Assembly: GCA_964463485.1 (NCBI GenBank) | Contig: CAYXDO010000183.1 | Span: forward strand, 1-21,124 | From: CAYXDO01 sp964463485 | GTDB lineage: Bacteria > Myxococcota > Kuafuiibacteriia > Kuafuiibacteriales > Kuafuiibacteriaceae | DNA length: 21,124 nucleotides | Direction: 5' to 3' | In this document: in pieces, positions 7,510 to 14,039 of the stretch | How positions within the stretch are numbered: the first letter of the stretch is position 1 | How the letters are laid out: every line of letters starts with the position of its first letter | Notes under the pieces: generated by a model | The model's database searches: none | What the model was told of the DNA's origin: nothing | Seen by the model: only the letters and a program-made list of their open reading frames with translations | Translations under genes and position numbers: made by a program

Positions 7510-8973
7510 TCAGTCGAGGAAGAACTCGAACCACGTGATGGAGGAACCTTGCTCCAAGGCGACGATGTCTGGGCCCTCTGCCCTGTAGATGGCTCCTTCG
7601 GAGGCGACCGCTCGCCTGCGAAGGACGCGATCGTAGCAGAGATTGTCGAGCCTCCGATGGCTTCCGACCGAGATGTCGCACCAACCCTGGTTGGGATCGA
7701 AGATTTTGGCGACGCCCACGTCGCCTACGACGAGAAAGCGACCTCCTCCGAGTGGAGCGACTCCGTTCTTACGAACGGTCTCCGAGCTCAACTCTGCCCC
7801 GGTGAATCGCTGCCAGCTCCTTCCGTCATGAAGGAGAACGTCCGCATTCATGAGCGCCGCGAAGCCCCCTTCGAAGGCAAGGACGTACGGACTCAGGACC
7901 TCGGACTCCTCGACCAAGGACCGCACCCACTCGCCGTCCTCGTACAGCATGAGCTCACCGTTGACGAATCCCTGCGCCTTGGTGTCACCAACGTAGGCGA
8001 TCATACGTCCTCGGTCGAGTACCGACAGCGCACGAACGTTCGCCGGAAATCCGGCCGCGGGTTGGGCCACCGCCGACCCGTCGACCAGCTCGAACACCTG
8101 TCCGGCCTTGCGAGCGACCGCGAACATCGAGTCGTCGACGCCGATCTCGACATCGAACACATCGTGAAAGGGTGTCGGAATGACCGACCTGACCCGGCCC
8201 TCCAGGTCCAACACGAAGAACTGCCCGCTGGCGTCGTGGGCGATGAACGCATGGCGATTTCCGGCCGTCAGTTGAAACGACTTGCTGCCAGAGGCGGGCC
8301 TCGCCTCGGAAATCACCAACTCGTCCCCCTCGAGACTGAGCTCACCGGTGACTCCCGCGCCGGAGACCCAGATGGAGCTGGTGTGGACGAGCAGCCCGCC
8401 CCCCCAAGTCACCCGATCCTCGCTGGTGAAGTCCATGCCGCGGATGATGACATCGCGAGACGAAAGACCGTTGACTACGCGTGTGTTGGGCGCTGCGCAC
8501 AGGGTGTGTTTCGGCACTGCGAAGGCGGCGAGCTTCTCGCTCGGCTGCCGAGGTTCCCAATCACCCAGCTCCGGGCCCTCCACTCGCACCGACCGCAAGT
8601 CGAGCTCGCCGGTCCCGGGCGGCGTACGAAAGAGCGATAGAATCGGTCGAGACGCGCCGCTCTCGGGATGGACGGAGGACACTACGCCGGAGTCCAGAGT
8701 CAGCTCGTCGAGGCTACGGTCGCTCCGCGCCACACTCAACAGGAGCCTCTCGCCACGGTATTCTTCGAGCACGGGAAGAATCTGAGTCAGCCGATCGCTC
8801 GAAGGCGCCGCGACACCGACCTGGAAGACCGTCTCGTCGTTTTCGAGCGCGATCAGGACCGACTTCGCTCCAGCGACGAGCTCGGTCGGGATGGTGACTT
8901 CGACGGGTGATGTGCCGCAGGCTACGACGGCGCAAGGCAACACGAGGATGTTCCAGCGGGCCATCGAGGGCAT
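7510..8973 (-). CDS. Hypothetical lipoprotein, probable beta-propeller-like (487 aa)
   Basis: I chose the ATG at 8973 because GGACGAG lies just upstream; the ATG at 8964 (three codons later) is an alternative. The short signal peptide ends in a good lipobox (VVAC, C19). After a 130-residue N-terminal part with charged, non-repetitive sequence, residues about 160-480 are made of short beta-rich stretches with recurring Trp, Gly-Asp and Asp-Gly turns (for example SGKSFQLTAGN-like and GGRFLVVGDVG-like strands), which suggests a propeller-type or WD/NHL-like fold, though I cannot count blades. No catalytic motif is visible. It is last in a same-direction run of four lipoprotein genes, separated from the previous one by 115 bp. 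Confidence 0.85.
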   Translation of the reverse strand: MPSMARWNILVLPCAVVACGTSPVEVTIPTELVAGAKSVLIALENDETVFQVGVAAPSSDRLTQILPVLEEYRGERLLLSVARSDRSLDELTLDSGVVSSVHPESGASRPILSLFRTPPGTGELDLRSVRVEGPELGDWEPRQPSEKLAAFAVPKHTLCAAPNTRVVNGLSSRDVIIRGMDFTSEDRVTWGGGLLVHTSSIWVSGAGVTGELSLEGDELVISEARPASGSKSFQLTAGNRHAFIAHDASGQFFVLDLEGRVRSVIPTPFHDVFDVEIGVDDSMFAVARKAGQVFELVDGSAVAQPAAGFPANVRALSVLDRGRMIAYVGDTKAQGFVNGELMLYEDGEWVRSLVEESEVLSPYVLAFEGGFAALMNADVLLHDGRSWQRFTGAELSSETVRKNGVAPLGGGRFLVVGDVGVAKIFDPNQGWCDISVGSHRRLDNLCYDRVLRRRAVASEGAIYRAEGPDIVALEQGSSITWFEFFLD

Positions 8974-9088
8974 GCTCGTCCGAGCCAACACCAAACGCAA
9001 CGGCGAACCCGATCGGACGGATCGGGAGCCGAAGCGGGCACCTCTTGCCACCACGCGAGGAGGAGCTCGCACTCGGGCGGAAGCCGCC

Positions 9089-9565
9089 TCACGTGGAGAT
9101 CGTCGCCGTGATCGTGAATCCGATCTCGATGGACTCCGTCGTCGGGGTACCGTCGTGTTTGTGGGCTCTGCATTTCAGATCATGGTGCCCGGGCGGAGTA
9201 TTCTGCGGGATCGTCACCTCGAACTCCGTCTTTGCGGTCACGAGCAGGGGCGGGTTGTCGAACGAATCTAGGTACACCTGTAAGTGACCGGCCAAAGCCA
9301 CTTTGTCCGGCGGAGGAGTCTGGTCGGGCTCCACGAGGTAGATGTTCGTCGGGTAGACCTCGATCGGAATTCTGTCGCCGGGCTCGACTGAGTCGAGGTC
9401 GAACTGCCCATTGACCTCCATGTCGAGATTCACATCGTCAATCGTGACGTTGCCCTCGAAGGTGTTGTCGTGAATATCGGCAGTGCATGCCGAATTTGCG
9501 ACTACCACGGGAACCATGACGGCGAGCGTCATGGCGAGTTTGGCGGACGGTGTTTGGGTTTTCAT
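9089..9565 (-). CDS. Small lipoprotein, beta-rich (158 aa)
   Basis: The ATG at 9565 gives a classical signal peptide (Lys early, hydrophobic core 10-24) and a lipobox NSAC with C27. An in-frame ATG at 9589 would add eight residues. The mature part is strongly acidic after the lipid Cys (DIHDNTFEGNVTIDDVNLD) and then mostly alternating hydrophobic residues, as in an immunoglobulin-like or other beta-sandwich fold. The C-terminal end has His and Cys around GHHDLKCRAHKHDGT, which could bind a metal; that is a guess. It lies between a small tyrosine-rich lipoprotein and the propeller-like lipoprotein in the same direction. Confidence 0.82.
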   Translation of the reverse strand: MKTQTPSAKLAMTLAVMVPVVVANSACTADIHDNTFEGNVTIDDVNLDMEVNGQFDLDSVEPGDRIPIEVYPTNIYLVEPDQTPPPDKVALAGHLQVYLDSFDNPPLLVTAKTEFEVTIPQNTPPGHHDLKCRAHKHDGTPTTESIEIGFTITATIST

Positions 9566-9706
9566 GGCCGACTCGTTTGCAGAGCTCATGCCGACCGATT
9601 TGATGACTCCTCCAGTCGATTTGGCGACTTCTTCGGTGAAGAATGACGGAAATGCGGTGAGTGGGCGAGGGCGCGCCGCACGATTTGAGTCTGGTGGTGA
9701 CCGCAC

Positions 9707-10045
9707 TCACCTCCGTCGAGGCAAGTGACGCCGATGCGGCGCTGAATGGATGTGAACTCGGTATCGAGCCAACTCGACAGGTTCGTCGACAAAAACCACC
9801 CAGCCACGCGGAGAGTGATAGTACCAAGCGCCCTCCACGTAATAGGCGTACGTCCCGAGATACGGAAACCGGGGATGGACATAGATATCCGCGGGAACGA
9901 CGACGGGTTCGACATAGGCCCCTCGAACATACCAACCGGACGATCGAATCGCCACGGCGCAGCTCGGGAGAGTCATGGCCAGAGTTGCAGCTCCAGCAGA
10001 CGAGAGGGCTAGGCCGATCGCGGCCCCTGCAATTCGCCTCTTCAT
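9707..10045 (-). CDS. Small lipoprotein with aromatic-rich tail (112 aa)
   Basis: The ATG at 10045 begins MKRR, a hydrophobic core and an LPSC lipobox (C29). The mature domain is only about 80 residues and is rich in Tyr and Trp (TYAYYVEGAWYYHSPRGW), followed by DEPVELARYR and a basic end with RRHLPRRR. I associate such short aromatic lipoproteins with myxobacterial genomes but cannot name the family. There is no clear Shine-Dalgarno. The gap to the previous gene (metalloprotease) is 96 bp, so it may share that transcript, although a promoter in the gap cannot be excluded. Confidence 0.78.
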   Translation of the reverse strand: MKRRIAGAAIGLALSSAGAATLAMTLPSCAVAIRSSGWYVRGAYVEPVVVPADIYVHPRFPYLGTYAYYVEGAWYYHSPRGWVVFVDEPVELARYRVHIHSAPHRRHLPRRR

Positions 10046-10141
10046 GTATGGTCGACGCGAGCCACCGGACGTTTATTCCGATGAGTTCTCGGCGTGAGGG
10101 GAGACCGACCAGCGCCTTGTTCTTTCCCTGACTCGCGATGA

Positions 10142-11593
10142 CTATCGTCCCGCGGGTAGCTCGTAGAGTGTCGGATTTCGGCGGATCACCGAAATCTGGC
10201 CATCGGTCAGCGGCAACCCACTCTCGGGTAAAAAGGACGGGAACATCAAATTCCCTCGATCCGGGCAGTCGTCGATGCTCGTCCCTCGCGGACATTCGGG
10301 CGTGTCGGAGATAGGATCGTGCAAGCCTCCGGTCAGCTCGGTGGTGTGGCGAAGGCCCAGAAAATGGCCGAGCTCGTGGGAGGCCAATATCCCAGTCTTC
10401 AGTCCGTCCTCGAGCTTCTGGATCACGATGCAGCTCCCGGTCGTGCCCGCTCGTCCCGGCGGGCCCGGCGTGCCTCCCGAATGCCCCGCCGCATAGGCCA
10501 GATCACTCACTACGAACACGTTGACGCTGGCGCCGTAGCGTCCGACGTCGCTCAGGTCTCGGCACATGGCTCGCGTCTCGTCTCCGTTCTCGACCCTGTC
10601 GTGGGCGTCCGACAAGGCTCCGAGCTCGACCTCGCCGAGCGTGAGCCCGACCTGAGAACCCAGCGTTCTCTCGATCTCCGCGAGCAGGGCGACGACGAAC
10701 GGAGAGTCCGTGGCGGTGCGAGCGGAGATTTCGGTACTCGGCGAGAAGCGCAGGTTCAGATCGAGCGCCCCACCCTCCTCCCCTTCCGGCTCGAAGATCA
10801 CCGAGACGCGATCGACCTTGCCGGCCACGGGTATCAGGTTCTCGAAGTCGGCTGGATCGTACGTACCCACACTCAGGCGCCAGCTACCGGCTCGCGGCGT
10901 CGAGCGCTCATCGTCGTTGTTCGACACCAACACCGAAGCGACGCCGATGTAACTCGGCGAGGGATTGATCGACTCTCCGCTGGCATCGAGAATCATCGTT
11001 CCGTCCGGCGAAGTCAGCGTACGCGGCGCTACGCGCAGGCCTTCGGCGCTCTCGATGACTGCGACAAACGAGGCGGTTCGTGGCGGGACTTCGAACGAGA
11101 GCTCGGCGGAGCCGCCCTCGGGCGTGGGGACCGACTCGAACACGATCGCCGGTTCGGCCAGGCGATAGCGACACGAGGGCCAGGTCGCGGTTTTCTGCTC
11201 ACGAGTGAGAGGCGCGTGCTCGCAGCGCGCTCCGGGGGGACAGGCTCCGCACAGCGCGGTGCATCGCCCGCGAAGGCACAACCCACCTTCGCATTCGGCG
11301 TCGGCTCGGCACGATTCATCGAAGGCCCGCGGGCCGCTCGGAAGGCACGCGCGAAGGAGCTCGGTGGGTGCCACGAGCGGCGTACAACTCATGCCGCGGG
11401 TGCAGTCGTCCGAATCTACGCAAAATTGGCCACACACTGGCTCCGCCAACGGAAGACAGGCGCCGGAGACGCAGTCGCTGCCCGCCGAACAGCGCTCCCC
11501 GTCCTTCGCCAGGATAGGAGTCTCGATCGAGGGAGGCTCGGGCTCGCAGGCAAGGATGGCCAGGACCCAAGATCCGCGGAGACGCCGACGCAC
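10142..11593 (-). CDS. Lipoprotein metalloprotease, metzincin-like (483 aa)
   Basis: The GTG at 11593 makes the signal peptide compact: MRRRLRG, a hydrophobic core and C16 of an ILAC lipobox. Residues about 27-125 contain two Cys-rich DxDC-type modules (CxxxxDCxxGxC). A beta-rich middle follows. The zinc motif HELGHFLGLRH is at 406-416 (catalytic Glu 407), and NLMFPSF supplies a Met-turn at M450, so the metzincin signature HExxHxxGxxH plus Met is complete. It is probably an active, membrane-anchored peptidase acting outside the cell; its substrate is unknown. A promoter-like TTGAAC (11624-11629) and CAGAAT (11600-11605) lie upstream, six bases from the GTG. The alternative TTG at 11629 coincides with that -35 box and is less likely. 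It heads a run of four lipoprotein genes. Confidence 0.92.
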   Translation of the reverse strand: MRRRLRGSWVLAILACEPEPPSIETPILAKDGERCSAGSDCVSGACLPLAEPVCGQFCVDSDDCTRGMSCTPLVAPTELLRACLPSGPRAFDESCRADAECEGGLCLRGRCTALCGACPPGARCEHAPLTREQKTATWPSCRYRLAEPAIVFESVPTPEGGSAELSFEVPPRTASFVAVIESAEGLRVAPRTLTSPDGTMILDASGESINPSPSYIGVASVLVSNNDDERSTPRAGSWRLSVGTYDPADFENLIPVAGKVDRVSVIFEPEGEEGGALDLNLRFSPSTEISARTATDSPFVVALLAEIERTLGSQVGLTLGEVELGALSDAHDRVENGDETRAMCRDLSDVGRYGASVNVFVVSDLAYAAGHSGGTPGPPGRAGTTGSCIVIQKLEDGLKTGILASHELGHFLGLRHTTELTGGLHDPISDTPECPRGTSIDDCPDRGNLMFPSFLPESGLPLTDGQISVIRRNPTLYELPAGR

Positions 11594-11629
11594 GGGCGGA
11601 TTCTGTGCTGGTCCGATGGAAACGTTCAA
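11594..11629 (-). promoter_or_regulatory. Leaderless-type promoter of the metalloprotease gene
   Basis: Reading on the minus strand: TTGAAC (11629-11624), an 18-base spacer, CAGAAT (11605-11600), six bases, then the GTG start at 11593. These resemble sigma-70-type -35 and -10 boxes (4 of 6 matches each). The spacing puts the expected transcription start at about the start codon, and no Shine-Dalgarno is present. It is the only leaderless-type site in this window with a recognisable -35 box. Confidence 0.5.
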
Positions 11630-11715
11630 GCGACACGGAGACGCGCGTTGCCGAAGGAGCGGCGCCCTCGGATCCACGCTTGCGCCTTGGCCCTCGTTCC
11701 TCGAAGCTGAACGTC

Positions 11716-13137
11716 TTGACTCGCAGTCCACGACTGATCTTGTCGCTCTTGGCGGGCGTGGGCGCGTGTCGGGCGGAGACGCCCTCGCGTTCACGGGACG
11801 CTTCTGACTCCGGGCTCGACGCCGAGCTCGCTGACCTTGGCGATCCCGCTGATCTCGGCGCTCCCTTCCCTGACGCTTTCGTCGACGCGGCGCCGACCGA
11901 TTCGACGGTCGCGCCGGACGCGGCTCGGTCGGGGTCGGACGCAGGGCTGGAGGTTTCGACCGACGGAGTCGCTCCCGCCGACGGCGTTTGGTGCGCTACT
12001 CAGTGGCCCCGCTCGACCACGACGGCCGCTGGGTTTCCATCGGAGCTACTCTTCGCGCGCGTGTGGGTACGGGGAGTCACCCCTTCGTTTGGCGCGAACC
12101 CGGACTTGGAGGTCGTGTTGGGTGCGGGACCTGCCGGCTCCCCGGTCGGATCCGCGGACTGGTCCTGGGTGCCAGCAACTCACAACTCCCTCTGCTCGAC
12201 CTGCGGCAACGACGACGAATGGATGGGCCGAGCGACACCCTCTCGACCGGGCTCGTACGTTTGGGCTGCGAGAGTCACCCTTCGAGGCGGCCCGACGGTC
12301 GTTTGCGATCGCGGTGACCAAGGTCGAAGCGGCTCGACCGACGGATGGCAGTCAGAGAACGCTCCGACTCTGGCTGTCGCAGCTCCCGGGAGCTTCGTCG
12401 TCACCACGATCAACTTGAGGTGCCTTCTCGACGACTGGGACGCCCGACTCCCCATCCTCGTCGACGGACTCTCCGCAGCCCACGCCGATGCGATCGGACT
12501 GCAGGAAGTCTGCGCCGAGCCGAGCGGACGCGACAACCTCGCCGAGTTGCTGACCCGACTCGACGCGGCGACCGGCCAGACGCACTCGGTGACCCGAACC
12601 ATCACCCATCGCTCCTGGAATCGCTACGAGGAAGGGATCGCGCTGCTCTCTCCACATCGAGTGGGCGGGACGAGAGTCGCCGATCTTCCCCCTGGCGCGT
12701 TCCCGAGGAAAGTCATCGCGGCGGAGATCATTGGGCCCCAAGGCCCCGTCGTCTTTGCGGTCACTCACCTCGACGTCGATGGGGGCGCAGTTCGGGAGTC
12801 GCAGATTGGGACAGTGCTCGAGATCGTGGACGAGCTGGCGAGCGAGCGACAAGGAGCGATCGTGGCCGGCGACTTCAACGAAGGTCCAGGACTGGGCGTG
12901 AGCGCCCGACTCGGAGCCGCCGGGTTCGTCGATGCTTGGGCGGCGCTCCGCCCGACCGAATCGGGGCCCACGTTTCCGGCGAGTGACCCGGCGTCTCGGA
13001 TCGACTACGTCATGTTTCGCCAGGCAAGCTCGGGTTTCGGGGTCAGTGAGGTCGAACGTACGTTCACCGAGCCCCTAAGCGGCGTCTTCGCGTCCGACCA
13101 CTTCGGGCTCCGCGCCCTGCTTCGGAGGCCCGAGTGA
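11716..13137 (+). CDS. Lipoprotein with endonuclease/exonuclease/phosphatase domain (473 aa)
   Basis: The TTG at 11716 was chosen because it begins a signal peptide ending GVGAC (lipobox, C18); the upstream ATG at 11605 would place a long polar stretch before it. Residues 20-85 are an Asp/Ala-rich linker. Residues about 87-215 resemble the beta-sandwich often placed before extracellular nucleases (WVPATHN...GNDDEW, PGSYVWAARV, CDRG). The EEP catalytic fold starts near 228: N233 (INLR), E264 (LQEV), H351 (THLD), D386 and N388 (GDFN), and D461-H462 (SDHFG), so the usual metal-binding and catalytic residues are present. Members cleave DNA, RNA or phosphodiester lipids; which applies is unclear. 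It is divergent from the metalloprotease, with no visible Shine-Dalgarno, so the start is uncertain. Confidence 0.9.
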   Translation: MTRSPRLILSLLAGVGACRAETPSRSRDASDSGLDAELADLGDPADLGAPFPDAFVDAAPTDSTVAPDAARSGSDAGLEVSTDGVAPADGVWCATQWPRSTTTAAGFPSELLFARVWVRGVTPSFGANPDLEVVLGAGPAGSPVGSADWSWVPATHNSLCSTCGNDDEWMGRATPSRPGSYVWAARVTLRGGPTVVCDRGDQGRSGSTDGWQSENAPTLAVAAPGSFVVTTINLRCLLDDWDARLPILVDGLSAAHADAIGLQEVCAEPSGRDNLAELLTRLDAATGQTHSVTRTITHRSWNRYEEGIALLSPHRVGGTRVADLPPGAFPRKVIAAEIIGPQGPVVFAVTHLDVDGGAVRESQIGTVLEIVDELASERQGAIVAGDFNEGPGLGVSARLGAAGFVDAWAALRPTESGPTFPASDPASRIDYVMFRQASSGFGVSEVERTFTEPLSGVFASDHFGLRALLRRPE

Positions 13138-13159
13138 CTGGCGCAACGACTCAGCTCAG

Positions 13160-13193
13160 GTGAGTAACTCACGGCATCAAACGGTGACTCACC
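13160..13193. terminator. Pair of short palindromes between convergent genes
   Basis: GTGAG-TAA-CTCAC (13160-13172) and GGTGA-C-TCACC (13183-13193) lie in the 51-bp gap between the stop codons of two convergent genes; the second overlaps the stop codon of the minus-strand gene. Neither is followed by a T-run, so a terminator role is only a possibility. Confidence 0.25.
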
Positions 13194-13809
13194 AAACCAA
13201 CAGGGTCTGGCAGATCCCACAACTGAGCACTGCCCTCAGCAACCCGGATCCTACCGGGGTCAGAGAACAGTACTCACCGTCTTCCAGTCTCACCCAGGTG
13301 CCGAAACACTGGTCGACGTACGCCAAATACGCTCGCGCGCAGTAGGCCATCTCGATCTGCGCGGTGTCCAAGTCGTACTGACAAGACTCTCCAGGGCAGG
13401 TGATCGAATCGGCGCAGACGATGCAACCGGCGGAGTCTCTATGACACTCACGTGCGGGGCCACACTCGTAGACACACTTCCGGTCCAGGCAGCTCCAAGA
13501 AGAGGAGCTCTCACAGAAGGGAACGGCGCCCGGAGTGAAGCCGTCGTCGCACTCTGCCGACATGGCGCACTCTCCCGGGCCTGCGTCGACCGCGCCTCCA
13601 TCGAGCGCTCCGATATCCATGGGACCAGTCTCCGGAGTCGCCGCGTCTCGGCCCGTATCGATCGGAGAGCCGAAGTCTTCCGGGCTCGCGAGGTCATGTG
13701 GCGACGCGTCGCGACCCGCGGCGTCGGGTTCCGGGAGGCTGACCGAGCCCTTGACACACGCGGCGAGGGTGACCAGCGCGAGCGCGAAGAGATGATGTGT
13801 TGGGGGCAT
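13189..13809 (-). CDS. Cys-rich lipoprotein (206 aa)
   Basis: A hydrophobic signal peptide ends with the perfect lipobox LAAC (C18). Next comes a long acidic, Asp/Ala/Gly-rich linker (about 22-78, with patterns like PDAAGRDA and DGGAVDAG), probably lifting the rest off the membrane. The C-terminal part (about 80-206) holds many cysteines in two blocks (CAMSAECDDG...CESSSSWSCLDRKC, then CGPARECHRDSAGCIVC) consistent with a disulfide-bonded extracellular domain. I recognise no enzyme motif. No Shine-Dalgarno is seen; TAATGT lies six bases before the ATG, which suggests a leaderless start. Upstream is a hexamer repeat array and then the 3' end of the Hsp70 gene. Confidence 0.88.
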   Translation of the reverse strand: MPPTHHLFALALVTLAACVKGSVSLPEPDAAGRDASPHDLASPEDFGSPIDTGRDAATPETGPMDIGALDGGAVDAGPGECAMSAECDDGFTPGAVPFCESSSSWSCLDRKCVYECGPARECHRDSAGCIVCADSITCPGESCQYDLDTAQIEMAYCARAYLAYVDQCFGTWVRLEDGEYCSLTPVGSGLLRAVLSCGICQTLLVW

Positions 13810-13821
13810 TCGCGGACATTA
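13810..13821 (-). promoter_or_regulatory. Leaderless-type -10 box before the 206-aa lipoprotein
   Basis: TAATGT (minus strand, 13821-13816) with a six-base spacer before the ATG at 13809. It matches TANNNT at the three most conserved positions, though only three of six bases match TATAAT. No clear -35 box; TTGACC is present nearby but too close. Confidence 0.35.
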
Positions 13822-13908
13822 CTCCCAGCGGTCAATCGAGTGAATCACTTCGTCACTTCGTCGCTCGATGCCGGTCAGACAAGAAGCTCGAAGGGGCCAA
13901 ATTGCTTC

Positions 13909-14001
13909 GGGACCGGACCGGGACCGGGACCGAACGGGAACGGGAACGGGAACCGAAACGGGAACGGGAACCGAAACGGGAACAGGAGCGGGAACAGGAA
14001 C
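13909..14001 (+). repeat. GGGACC/GGGAAC hexamer array
   Basis: About 90 bp of 6-bp periodic sequence: GGGACC units at the left (13909-13931), then seven exact GGGAAC units mixed with CGAAAC, AGGAGC and AGGAAC variants. It lies in the 230-bp gap between the Hsp70 stop (14040) and the 206-aa lipoprotein gene, upstream of that gene's putative -10 box. Purine-rich on the plus strand. It is the longest of the hexamer arrays in the window. Confidence 0.9.
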
Positions 14002-14039
14002 GAGAGCGGATCGAGCCGAGGACTACTCATCGGTCGAGA

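Noticed and set aside
11624..11629. TTG at 11629 as start of the metalloprotease
   Set aside because: The signal peptide is more compact from the GTG at 11593, and this TTG coincides with a -35-like hexamer.
10319..11710. 463-residue plus-strand ORF
   Set aside because: It is antisense to the metalloprotease, whose HELGHFLGLRH motif is on the minus strand.
13909..14001. Possible CRISPR array
   Set aside because: The repeat period is six bases, with no spacers and no cas genes nearby.
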